From assembly GCA_913009285.1 (NCBI GenBank), contig CAJVYE010000049.1, forward strand, positions 1 to 7,095: a DNA stretch of 7,095 bases, written 5' to 3'. The first letter of the stretch is position 1, and every line of letters begins with the position of its first letter. The DNA comes from an uncultured Nitrospirota bacterium (GTDB lineage Bacteria > Nitrospinota > Nitrospinia > SZUA-224). Position numbers and translations under genes: made by a program. A model generated the notes under the pieces. That model had not been told where the DNA came from. It did not search any database and saw only the letters and a list, made by a program, of their open reading frames with translations. Shown here one piece after another: positions 1 through 6,731 of the stretch.

Positions 1-437
1 AGATTCAGATCGTCTACAGTGGTCCTGGGTAAATCCTCAAAGAGATGACATGTATCATAACTGATATACCCTATTCCTCCTCCCCAGAAATGAGAAAGGT
101 AGTCTATCTTTATAGTATTACTCTTATTCAGTAGTGTTGATAACATATCTATAGGATTACCTTTATAGGTCTTCTTTTTCTTATCTGTTATAACCTCTAT
201 CAGATTTCCCTTGCTCTTAAATATCAAATTAGGATTACACCCTATAAAAGAATACCGTGCAATCCTGCTCTCCCCTTTACCGCTGTCTAAGAGAAAGGAG
301 AAAGCCTCACCAGATGTAAAATTCTCAAAAAGGGTTACAGGTGTTTCGTAGTTTAGTGGTATCTGGCTAAAAAGCGGGAGAATACCCCTTTTTTTCCTTA
401 ACCTGCACAATTCTGCTTCACTTGGAAAAATATCCAT
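1..437 (-). CDS. trpE: Anthranilate synthase component I (TrpE), N-terminal part, cut by window edge
   Basis: I translated this from the complement; the frame stays open to base 1, so only about 145 N-terminal codons are present. The protein begins MDIFPSEAELCRL and continues with ETPVTLFENF, then FLLDSGKGESRIARYSFIG (residues 48-66) and GGGIGYISYDTCHLFEDLP near the end. These are the hallmarks of the TrpE N-terminal domain. The LLDS stretch corresponds to the LLES element that takes part in tryptophan feedback binding in characterised TrpE proteins. The enzyme makes anthranilate from chorismate and glutamine together with TrpG, in the cytoplasm; its chorismate-binding domain lies outside the window. 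ATG at 437-435 is chosen because an in-frame stop lies two codons upstream; no clear Shine-Dalgarno precedes it. It is transcribed away from prkA. The related PabB is the main alternative, but the TPVTLFENF opening favours TrpE. Confidence 0.87.
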   Translation of the reverse strand, partial: MDIFPSEAELCRLRKKRGILPLFSQIPLNYETPVTLFENFTSGEAFSFLLDSGKGESRIARYSFIGCNPNLIFKSKGNLIEVITDKKKKTYKGNPIDMLSTLLNKSNTIKIDYLSHFWGGGIGYISYDTCHLFEDLPRTTVDDLN

Positions 438-595
438 AATTTATTGAAAAACTAGCATGATTTAATCAAATTCATATATATTATTATATAAAATAATTTT
501 AATTATTTAAATGGTATATTTTAGGACAATAGTTTTTATAACTCATTGATAATGTTACCATAATATTATTATTGATTAAGCAACTCAGGAAAGAA

Positions 596-611
596 AAGTT
601 GTTTACAACTT
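596..611. promoter_or_regulatory. Perfect inverted repeat upstream of the prkA promoter (possible operator)
   Basis: AAGTTGT (596-602) and ACAACTT (605-611) are exact reverse complements separated by TT. The site sits 10 bp upstream of the candidate -35 element at 621, where an activator would be expected to bind. No run of T follows in either direction, so it does not look like a terminator. The binding protein is unknown and its role as an operator is inferred only from symmetry and position. Confidence 0.4.
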
Positions 612-620
612 CTTTACCAC

Positions 621-650
621 TTGAAAAAAATGGTCATAGTATACTATACT
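621..650 (+). promoter_or_regulatory. Candidate upstream sigma70-type promoter for the prkA operon
   Basis: TTGAAA (621-626) and TATACT (645-650) are separated by 18 bp, each a good match to the housekeeping -35 and -10 boxes. The -10 lies in a short tandem TATAC repeat (640-653), giving a second TATACT at 640-645. A 12-bp perfect palindrome, ATAGTATACTAT (636-647), overlaps the -10, so a repressor site here is conceivable. The 5' untranslated leader would be about 68 nt. In DNA this AT-rich, chance matches are common. Confidence 0.45.
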
Positions 651-660
651 ATAAATAGCA

Positions 661-690
661 ATGAAAGGCACAAAATTTATATGATATAAT
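661..690 (+). promoter_or_regulatory. Candidate proximal extended -10 promoter for the prkA operon
   Basis: A perfect TATAAT lies at 685-690 and is preceded by the extended -10 dinucleotide (TGA at 682-684, giving TGATATAAT). The -35 at 661-666 is ATGAAA with an 18-bp spacer, which is weak but tolerable for an extended -10 promoter. Transcription would begin near 697, leaving a leader of about 28 nt that carries the ribosome binding site. This is the better of the two promoter candidates. A TAAAAGT-A-ACTTTTA inverted repeat (697-711) covers the expected start point. Confidence 0.55.
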
Positions 691-696
691 AAACGT

Positions 697-711
697 TAAA
701 AGTAACTTTTA
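697..711. promoter_or_regulatory. Inverted repeat at the predicted transcription start of the prkA operon
   Basis: TAAAAGT (697-703) and ACTTTTA (705-711) are exact complements around a single A. The position, immediately downstream of the extended -10 and just before the Shine-Dalgarno AAGGAG (713-718), suits a repressor operator. With a one-base loop it would not form a stable RNA hairpin, so a DNA-binding role is more likely than an RNA one. It may also be chance in A+T-rich sequence. Confidence 0.3.
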
Positions 712-724
712 TAAGGAGAATAAA

Positions 725-2842
725 ATGACAACTTCATCTAAACCACAGAACACATCATCAAAAGAAGAGGAAAAGAGGACAGAAAGTTTTATCTCTTTAA
801 TTGGGGACAAACATGATGTAAGTTTCTTTAAAGAGCAATACTGGGAAGGGAGCCTTGAAGACTATTTCGAGATCGTCAGGAAGAACCCTAAAGTGGCAAG
901 GTCTGCATTTCAGAGGATCTATGATATGATCATGTCTTACGGCACTGAGGATATTATAGAGCAGAAGGAAAAGTATACCAGATATAAATTCTTCGATGAT
1001 GAGAGGACTGATGGCGAGGATGCGATATTCGGTCTGGATAAGTCACTTATGAAGTTACTAAATATCTTTAAATCTGCTGCCAATAGATATGGAACAGAAA
1101 AGAGGGTTTTACTCCTTCATGGTCCTGTGGGAGGCTGTAAGAGCACAATAGTCAGGTTGTTAAAAAAGGGATTAGAGGAATATTCAAGAACCGAGGAAGG
1201 CGCCCTTTATACCTTTAGCTGGAATATGCCGGATGAGGGCGAAGTGAAGGATGCAGGGTCTTCCAAAACCATTGAATGGATGGACTGTCCAATGCATGAA
1301 GACCCCCTACACCTGGTCCCGCCGAATATAAGAAATGATATCATCAGGGAACTCACCAAGGGGCATAAGGAGGAGGATAAAATAGTTGTAGAAGGTAATC
1401 TTTGTCCTTCATGCAGGCAAAACTATCGCGAACTAATGAAAAAATACAAAGGAGACTGGACAAAGGTGATATCTCATATAAAGGTTAGACGAATGACCCT
1501 CTCTGAAAAGGACCGCATCGGTATAGGGACCTTTCAGCCAAAGGATGAGAAAAATCAGGATTCTACCGAGCTAACAGGGGATATAAATTACAGAAAAATA
1601 GCAGAATATGGCTCAGAATCAGATCCAAGGGCATTCAACTTTGATGGAGAGTTCAATATAGCCAATCGGGGCCTGATAGAGTTTATAGAGGTCCTAAAAT
1701 TGGATGTAGCCTTTCTCTATGATCTCCTGGGGGCTTCACAGGAACACAAGATTAAACCAAAGAAGTTTGCCCAGACAGATATAGATGAAGTTATCATAGG
1801 GCATACCAATGAACCAGAGTACAAGAAGCTCCAAAACAACGAATATATGGAGGCGCTCAGGGATAGGACAGTAAAGATCGATATCCCTTATGTTACTATA
1901 CTTGAGGATGAGATAAAGATATATAAGAAGGATTATAACCAGGATAAAATAAAGGCTGAACATATAGCCCCACATACAATTGAAATGGCCGCGATGTGGG
2001 CAGTGCTTACAAGGTTAGAGGATCCCAAAGATGCAAAGTTAACACTCCTCCAGAAACTTAAACTCTATAATGGAAAAACCCTGCCTGGCTTCACAGAGGA
2101 CAATATCAAAGAACTAAAGCAGGAGGCAAGCAGAGAGGGGATGACAGGTATCTCACCGAGATATATACAGGATAAGGTCTCTAATGCGCTGGTAAAGGAT
2201 GTGCATGAGGGATGTATGAATCCGTTCATGGTATTGAATGAGTTGGAGAATGGTCTGGAACACCACTCACTGATCTCTGATGAAGAACAAAAGAAGAGAT
2301 TCATGGATCTACTGGCAGTGGTAAAAGAGGAGTATGAGGATATAACAAAGAATGAGGTACAGAGGGCAATAAGCGCTGATGAGGAATCTATAAAGAAGCT
2401 GTGCGCCAACTATGTGGATAACATAAAGGCATATACACAGAAGGAAAAGGTCAAAAATAAATATACAGGGCAGTATGAGGAACCAGATGAAAGATTGATG
2501 AGATCTATTGAGGAGAAAATAGATATACCAGACAGCAGAAAGGATGACTTCCGGCGCGAGATAATGAACTATATCGGTGCCCTGGCCATAGAGGGGAAGA
2601 CATTTGATTTCACAACCAATGAACGACTCCACAAGGCATTGGAGCTGAAATTATTCGAGGATCAGAAGGATACCATAAAGTTAACCAGTCTGGTATCAAG
2701 GGTAGTGGATAAGGAGACCCAGGAGAAGATAGATGTGGTGAAAGGCAGAATGATAAAGAACTTTGGTTACTGTGAAATCTGTGCCACTGATGTCCTGAAT
2801 TTTGTTGCAAGCATATTTGCCAGAGGAGATATAAAGGCATAA
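725..2842 (+). CDS. prkA: PrkA/YeaG-family AAA+ serine protein kinase
   Basis: This is a cytoplasmic PrkA protein of 705 residues, longer than E. coli YeaG or B. subtilis PrkA (roughly 630-645). The start has Shine-Dalgarno AAGGAG 6 nt upstream of ATG. The N-terminal helical part ([22 protein letters not shown]) leads into the AAA+ core. The Walker A region GPVGGCKS is at residues 133-140, with K139 and S140 present but C138 where glycine is canonical. Strong family signatures follow: [12 protein letters not shown] (188-199), CPSC (227-230), [58 protein letters not shown] and GHTNEPEY. The C-terminal third is the PrkA kinase-like domain. YeaG is reported to act as a Ser/Thr kinase in sustained nitrogen starvation, and B. 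subtilis PrkA has also been described as an ATP-dependent protease, so the exact activity is open. It is the first gene of the operon with the DUF444 and SpoVR genes. Confidence 0.95.
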   Translation: MTTSSKPQNTSSKEEEKRTESFISLIGDKHDVSFFKEQYWEGSLEDYFEIVRKNPKVARSAFQRIYDMIMSYGTEDIIEQKEKYTRYKFFDDERTDGEDAIFGLDKSLMKLLNIFKSAANRYGTEKRVLLLHGPVGGCKSTIVRLLKKGLEEYSRTEEGALYTFSWNMPDEGEVKDAGSSKTIEWMDCPMHEDPLHLVPPNIRNDIIRELTKGHKEEDKIVVEGNLCPSCRQNYRELMKKYKGDWTKVISHIKVRRMTLSEKDRIGIGTFQPKDEKNQDSTELTGDINYRKIAEYGSESDPRAFNFDGEFNIANRGLIEFIEVLKLDVAFLYDLLGASQEHKIKPKKFAQTDIDEVIIGHTNEPEYKKLQNNEYMEALRDRTVKIDIPYVTILEDEIKIYKKDYNQDKIKAEHIAPHTIEMAAMWAVLTRLEDPKDAKLTLLQKLKLYNGKTLPGFTEDNIKELKQEASREGMTGISPRYIQDKVSNALVKDVHEGCMNPFMVLNELENGLEHHSLISDEEQKKRFMDLLAVVKEEYEDITKNEVQRAISADEESIKKLCANYVDNIKAYTQKEKVKNKYTGQYEEPDERLMRSIEEKIDIPDSRKDDFRREIMNYIGALAIEGKTFDFTTNERLHKALELKLFEDQKDTIKLTSLVSRVVDKETQEKIDVVKGRMIKNFGYCEICATDVLNFVASIFARGDIKA

Positions 2843-2857
2843 AGGTGTTGATTACAT

Positions 2858-3961
2858 ATGGTAAAAAAAATAGAAAGAGATACCAGAAAATTTAGACAGA
2901 TAATAAGGGGGAAGATAAAAAAAGAACTTAAAAAGTATATCACCAGAGGAGAGTTGATCGGAAAAAAAGGAAAGGATCTAGTCAGTATACCTATCCCTCA
3001 GATAGAGCTTCCGTACTTCAAATATGGTACAGAAGAGGTAGGAGGTGTCGGACAGGGAGAGGGAGAGAGCGGAACACCTATAGGGTCTGACAAAGGGGAG
3101 CCAGGAGCTGGAACAGCAGGTGACCAGCCCGGAGAACATCTATTAGAGGTTGAGATGTCTATAGAGGAACTGGCCGAGATCCTGGGAGAAGAGTTAGAAC
3201 TTCCTCGTATCCAGCCAAGGGGAAAGAAAAATATAATAGAAGATAAAGATCGATATACAGGGATAAGACGTGTAGGACCTGAATCTCTACGACACTTTAA
3301 ACGTACCTATAAACAGGCATTAAAGAGGCAGATAATCTCTGGCACCTATAATATCCAAAACCCCCGAATTATCCCTATCAGAGAGGACAAGAGGTATCTT
3401 TCATGGAAGACCACACGGAGCCCCGAGAGTAATGCGGTTATTATATATATGATGGATGTATCTGGTTCCATGGGTGATGAACAGAAGGAGATAGTAAGGA
3501 TAGAATCTTTCTGGATAGACACATGGCTCCGTTTCAACTATAAGGGACTGGAGTCGCGTTATATTGTCCACGATGCTGTGGCAAGAGAAGTAAACAAGGA
3601 TACCTTTTATCATACCAGAGAAAGTGGGGGGACACTTATCTCATCTGCTTATGAATTATGCATCAAAATGATTGAGAAGGATTACCCTGCCATGGAATGG
3701 AATATATATCCGTTTCATTTTTCAGACGGTGATAATTATGTGACTGATAATGATCGCTGCACACAACTATTAGAGAAGTGGCTTCTCCCTTACTCAAATG
3801 TCTTCTGCTATGGACAGGTAGCAGGTTTCTACGGATCAGGAAAATTTTTCCAGGATTTAAATGAACATTTCCCTAATGAGGAAAACCTTATCACATCTCA
3901 TATCAATGATAAGGATGAAATTTATAACTCCATCAAGGAGTTTCTTGGGAAGGGAAAGTGA
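2858..3961 (+). CDS. yeaH: DUF444 family protein (YeaH/YhbH), von Willebrand A-like
   Basis: This 367-residue protein is somewhat shorter than E. coli YeaH and B. subtilis YhbH. A basic N-terminus ([21 protein letters not shown]) is followed by a glycine/glutamate-rich linker at about residues 62-94, typical of the family. The C-terminal half is a von Willebrand A-like fold with MIDAS residues: DVSGSMG at 200-206 (D200, S202, S204), T259 in [10 protein letters not shown], and D290/D292 in FHFSDGDN. These suggest a bound divalent metal and a protein-protein adaptor role; the family has no established enzymatic activity. ATG at 2858 is preceded by AAAGGTG (2841-2847), which overlaps the prkA stop, 15 bp away. 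It probably partners PrkA, since the two genes are neighbours across many phyla. Its GTGA end overlaps the start of spoVR. Confidence 0.93.
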   Translation: MVKKIERDTRKFRQIIRGKIKKELKKYITRGELIGKKGKDLVSIPIPQIELPYFKYGTEEVGGVGQGEGESGTPIGSDKGEPGAGTAGDQPGEHLLEVEMSIEELAEILGEELELPRIQPRGKKNIIEDKDRYTGIRRVGPESLRHFKRTYKQALKRQIISGTYNIQNPRIIPIREDKRYLSWKTTRSPESNAVIIYMMDVSGSMGDEQKEIVRIESFWIDTWLRFNYKGLESRYIVHDAVAREVNKDTFYHTRESGGTLISSAYELCIKMIEKDYPAMEWNIYPFHFSDGDNYVTDNDRCTQLLEKWLLPYSNVFCYGQVAGFYGSGKFFQDLNEHFPNEENLITSHINDKDEIYNSIKEFLGKGK

Positions 3962-5463
3962 TATACCTTATGGGCGCCAAAAAATTTTCTACTGAATTAA
4001 AGAACCTGAAGTATGAAATCCAAGAACATGCAAGGGAATTTGGACTTGACTTCTTCAAGGTAATATTCGAAGTGCTCGATTTCAGTCAACTAAACGAGAT
4101 TGCCAGCTATGGTGGATTCCCCACACGATACCCTCACTGGAAATTCGGTATGGAATATGAAAAACTTCAGAAGGGTTACACATATGGACTGCAAAAAATA
4201 TATGAACAGGTAATTAATAATGATCCATGTTATGCCTATCTCCTTGAAACCAATAATATAGTAGACCAGAAGATGGTAATGGCGCACGTATATGGCCATT
4301 GTGATTTCTTCAAAAATAATTTATGGTTCTCTAAGACCAATAGAAAGATGATGGATGAGATGGCAAATCATGGTATGCGTATCAGAAGATTCATGGAGAA
4401 GTACGGAGAGGAGGAAGTGGACAATTTTATAGATACCTGTCTTTCCATTGAGAATCTCATAGATCCTCATTCCCAATTTATAGTAAGAAGGAATCAGAAG
4501 CCACGATATAATACTATCCCAAAAGAGATTGAAGAAGAGACAGTAAAGAGGTTAAAGAGTAAGGATTATATGGATTCATTTATCAATCCAGAGGAATTTA
4601 TTAAGGCTCAGAAAATGAAGCTGGAGGAAAAAAGTCAAAAGAGAAAAAAATTCCCAGAGGATCCTGAAAAGGATATTTTACTCTTTCTGATCGGATATTC
4701 TCCATTAGCGACCTGGCAGAAGGATATACTCTCGATTATAAGGGAAGAGAGTTACTACTTTACCCCTCAGGGACAAACCAAGATAATGAATGAGGGTTGG
4801 GCAACATACTGGCACTCCAAGATCCTGACCCAGAAATGTCTCAAGAATAATGAGATAATCGATTATGCAGATCACCATTCAGGGACCCTAGGAAGCAGAC
4901 CCGGGGTGATTAATCCCTATAAGATCGGCTTAGAACTATTCAGAGACATAGAGGACAGATGGAATAAAGGAAAGTTTGGGAAAGAATATGAAGAATGTGA
5001 CGATTTTGTTAAAAAGAAGAACTGGAACAGAAATCTGGGATTGGGAAGAGAAAAAATATTTGAGATAAGAAAATTATACAATGATATAAACTTTATCGAT
5101 ACCTTTCTTACCAAGGAGTTCTGTGAGGAACAAGGATTATTCACTTACGAGTACAATGATAAGACAAAAAGATACGAGATATCGGATAGGGATTTTAAAA
5201 AGATAAAGGAAAAATTTCTGTTCGCTCTAACAAATTTCGGCCAACCTCATATCTATGTAGAGGACGGAAATTATGATAACAGGGGTGAACTTTATTTAAC
5301 CCACAGACATGAAGGGATTGATCTTAAAATTGAATATGCCAAAGATACAATGGTAAATATCCACAAGATATGGAAACGTCCTGTCCACCTACAAACCCAA
5401 ATAGGTGAAAAAAAAGTCCTCCTCACCTATAATGGCAAAGAACACACAGAGAAGAATATATAA
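3958..5463 (+). CDS. spoVR: SpoVR/YcgB family protein
   Basis: This is a soluble 501-residue SpoVR-family protein, in the usual size range (468 in B. subtilis, 510 in E. coli YcgB), with no signal peptide or membrane segment. Diagnostic stretches are [39 protein letters not shown] (residues 108-121), NEGWATYWH (278-286), DHHSG (305-309), [34 protein letters not shown] and [14 protein letters not shown]. The paired His motifs (H110, H114, H286, H306, H307) look like a metal centre, but this is inferred from the residues alone. The family is named for a B. subtilis spore cortex phenotype, yet it occurs widely in non-sporulating bacteria with unknown activity. The start is ambiguous. GTG at 3958 overlaps the preceding TGA (GTGA) but has AAGGGA only 2 nt upstream; ATG at 3970 would give 497 residues with looser spacing. 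Either way translation is probably coupled to the DUF444 gene. Confidence 0.94.
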   Translation: MIYLMGAKKFSTELKNLKYEIQEHAREFGLDFFKVIFEVLDFSQLNEIASYGGFPTRYPHWKFGMEYEKLQKGYTYGLQKIYEQVINNDPCYAYLLETNNIVDQKMVMAHVYGHCDFFKNNLWFSKTNRKMMDEMANHGMRIRRFMEKYGEEEVDNFIDTCLSIENLIDPHSQFIVRRNQKPRYNTIPKEIEEETVKRLKSKDYMDSFINPEEFIKAQKMKLEEKSQKRKKFPEDPEKDILLFLIGYSPLATWQKDILSIIREESYYFTPQGQTKIMNEGWATYWHSKILTQKCLKNNEIIDYADHHSGTLGSRPGVINPYKIGLELFRDIEDRWNKGKFGKEYEECDDFVKKKNWNRNLGLGREKIFEIRKLYNDINFIDTFLTKEFCEEQGLFTYEYNDKTKRYEISDRDFKKIKEKFLFALTNFGQPHIYVEDGNYDNRGELYLTHRHEGIDLKIEYAKDTMVNIHKIWKRPVHLQTQIGEKKVLLTYNGKEHTEKNI

Positions 5464-5466
5464 AAA

Positions 5467-6432
5467 TTGCAGGCAATTATATTCGAAGACGGGAAGATTG
5501 AAGTTAAAGATATTGATATTCCAGACAGAAAAAAGGGTGAATCTTTAATAAGGGTTTTAATGTCTGGTATATGTAATACTGACCTTGAGATTCTGAAAGG
5601 CTATATGGCATTTTCCGGGGTCTTAGGACATGAGTTTGTTGGGATAGTTGAAGAATCAGAAAATAAAAATCTAAGAGGGAAAAGAGTAGTAGGTGAGATT
5701 AATATCGGATGTGGAAATTGTAATTTATGCCAGAATGGTTTATCAAGACATTGTGCAGAAAGGGCTGTGCTTGGGATCCTTGAAAAGGATGGCGCCTTTG
5801 CTGAGTATTTAACATTACCTGATAAAAATTTACATCTCTTGCCCAATAATATAACTGATGAAGAGGGGGTCTTTATAGAACCCCTTGCTGCTGCATTTGA
5901 GATCTTTGAACAGGTCAATATTAAAGCCACTGATAAAATTGCAGTACTTGGTGATGGCAAATTAGGACTTCTAATATGCCAGGTATTACATAGCAAAGGA
6001 ATACCAATTACTCTCTTCGGACATCATCCAGACAGAAAAGAAATAATAGGAGAAAGGGTTGATTTCTACGAAAGTATAAACCTGGAACAAAAAAAATGTT
6101 TTGATATTGTGATAGAGGTCACAGGATCAGTGACAGGGCTAAAAGCTGCGATTGAGCTTGTAAGACCGCAGGGGAAGATAATATTAAAGAGCACATTATC
6201 AACTGTCCCAGAATTAAATATTAATGAAATAGTTATTAATGAAATAACCTTGATAGGATCTCGTTGTGGTCTATTTCCCCCAGCCATCGATCTTCTGAAA
6301 AAAAAGAAGATAGATTTAAATAAGATGATATCTGGTGTGTATAAAATCTCTGAAGGTAAAAAGGCATTCCAAAATGCCGGACAAGCAGGGGTTTTAAAGG
6401 TAATTTTCAGGGTTCTCCCAAAACATTCTTGA
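5467..6432 (+). CDS. Zinc-dependent medium-chain alcohol dehydrogenase family protein
   Basis: This is a cytoplasmic NAD(P)-dependent MDR-family oxidoreductase of 321 residues, with unknown substrate. The GroES-like catalytic domain has C36 (GICNTDLE), H55-E56 (GHEFVG) and E138 (FIEPLAAA) as likely catalytic zinc ligands. C82, C85, C88 and C96 (GCGNCNLCQNGLSRHC) form the structural zinc lobe, so both zinc sites look complete. The Rossmann motif is LGDGKLG at 161-167. The start is TTG at 5467, giving MQAIIFEDGKIEV, which matches the expected beginning of the first strand; there is no in-frame ATG before M32. Only 3 bp separate it from the spoVR stop and its Shine-Dalgarno (AGAGAAG, about 5448-5454) is weak. 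It is therefore probably translated by coupling at a low level. The C-terminus GVLKVIFR is followed by six extra residues, VLPKHS, in the area overlapping the convergent receiver remnant. Annotation pipelines may call it threonine or sorbitol dehydrogenase-like; I would not. Confidence 0.9.
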   Translation: MQAIIFEDGKIEVKDIDIPDRKKGESLIRVLMSGICNTDLEILKGYMAFSGVLGHEFVGIVEESENKNLRGKRVVGEINIGCGNCNLCQNGLSRHCAERAVLGILEKDGAFAEYLTLPDKNLHLLPNNITDEEGVFIEPLAAAFEIFEQVNIKATDKIAVLGDGKLGLLICQVLHSKGIPITLFGHHPDRKEIIGERVDFYESINLEQKKCFDIVIEVTGSVTGLKAAIELVRPQGKIILKSTLSTVPELNINEIVINEITLIGSRCGLFPPAIDLLKKKKIDLNKMISGVYKISEGKKAFQNAGQAGVLKVIFRVLPKHS

Positions 6433-6616
6433 TCTTCTCCATTACCTTCAGGGTCTCAATAGGCTTGGCAATATAATCATCACATCCTGCCTCCAGCACC
6501 TTTTCTCTATCCCCTCTCATAGCCTTTGCAGTAAGTGCAATAATAGGGATATTAGAAGTAGCAGGGTCTGCCTTGATCTGTCGGGTGGCCTCAAATCCAT
6601 CCATACCAGGCGGCAT
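6407..6616 (-). pseudogene. Truncated response-regulator receiver domain (C-terminal half only)
   Basis: The reading frame gives MPPGMDGFEATRQ followed by IPIIALTAKAM, GDREKVLEAGCDDYIAKPIE and a normal-looking C-terminus. These are the second half of a CheY-like receiver: the loop after strand 3, helix 3, strand 4 with the switch Thr, and strand 5 with the conserved Lys of AKP. The first half, with the acidic pair and the phospho-accepting Asp, is missing. Upstream the frame reads only Gly-Ile-Ala after a TGA, then enters the palindromic element at 6615-6731, with no receiver sequence in any frame. It was probably a response regulator or the receiver of a hybrid kinase. As it stands it cannot be phosphorylated. 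The sequence GAAGGTGAGGGATAGCAATG could allow translation of a 69-residue fragment, but function is doubtful. Its last 26 bp overlap the dehydrogenase gene tail to tail. Confidence 0.82.
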
Positions 6617-6731
6617 TGCTATCCCTCACCTTCACCCTCTTAAAACCACAAAGGCACAAAGGACACAAAGATTTGATTTCTTTGTGTCCTTTGTGCCTTT
6701 GTGGTTTTTCATGAGGGCAGGGAATAGTAAT
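6615..6731. repeat. 117-bp palindromic MITE-like element built on CACAAAGG units
   Basis: The core has two perfectly complementary 30-bp arms (6642-6671 and 6679-6708) around a 7-nt loop, TTTGATT. Each arm is itself a short tandem array of about 9-bp units (CACAAAGG, CACAAAGGA, CACAAAG). Complementarity continues outward imperfectly: CCCTC (6635-6639) with GAGGG (6713-6717), and ATTGCTATCCCTCACC (6615-6630) with the complement of 6716-6731, which reads ATTACTATTCCCTGCC. The whole interval is thus a near-palindrome with no coding capacity. One end abuts the stop codon of the HD-GYP gene and the other abuts the receiver remnant, and no target-site duplication is evident. CACAAAG-rich palindromes are, as I recall, dispersed in genomes of various environmental bacteria. 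In RNA it would fold into a very stable hairpin followed by TTTTT on the plus strand, so it could also end transcription from both sides. Confidence 0.88.
6642..6709. terminator. Possible bidirectional terminator formed by the palindrome core
   Basis: The 30-bp perfect stem with a 7-nt loop is followed by TTTTT (6705-6709) in plus-strand RNA and by TTTT (complement of 6642-6645) in minus-strand RNA. The T tracts partly belong to the stem base. It lies between convergent genes, downstream of the dehydrogenase on one strand and of the HD-GYP gene on the other. No other terminator-like hairpin was found near 6432. The stem is much longer than a usual intrinsic terminator, so this role is secondary to being a repeat element. 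Confidence 0.4.

Larger units (their letters stand above)
438..724. other. Divergent intergenic region between trpE and prkA
   Basis: This non-coding stretch separates two genes transcribed away from each other. Its trpE-proximal half (about 440-590) is extremely A+T-rich and contains an 18-bp inverted repeat AAATAATT-TT-AATTATTT at 491-508. The prkA-proximal half holds two candidate promoters and three further short palindromes, listed separately. For trpE I found no convincing promoter: ATTATA at 483-488 would read TATAAT on the minus strand, but its -35 partner is poor. I saw no leader peptide with tandem Trp codons, no terminator/antiterminator pair and no T-box-like structure upstream of trpE. 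Confidence 0.75.

Noticed and set aside
458..470. TGATT-T-AATCA, resembling an FNR/CRP-type site upstream of trpE
   Set aside because: An FNR site needs TTGAT-N4-ATCAA; the spacing and outer bases do not match in either strand.
667..682. AGGCAC-like half of a sigma54 (-24) promoter upstream of prkA, of interest because E. coli yeaG-yeaH is in the nitrogen regulon
   Set aside because: The matching -12 GC is absent at the required spacing (AT at 679-680), and the region fits an extended -10 sigma70 promoter better.
438..724. Possible trp leader peptide and attenuator for trpE
   Set aside because: No short ORF with clustered Trp codons and no G+C-rich hairpin followed by a T run is present on the minus strand.
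1736..1975. Open frames antisense to prkA, the DUF444 gene, spoVR and the dehydrogenase
   Set aside because: They lie wholly inside strongly recognised genes, have no family resemblance and no suitable start signals; they are shadows of the coding strand.
5467..6432. Calling the dehydrogenase a specific threonine or sorbitol dehydrogenase
   Set aside because: The zinc and Rossmann motifs are general to the MDR superfamily and nothing visible fixes the substrate; the neighbours do not form a threonine or polyol pathway.
6642..6708. Repeated CACAAAGG units as a CRISPR-like or satellite array
   Set aside because: The units are about 9 bp, contiguous, and arranged as two complementary arms, with no spacers between them.
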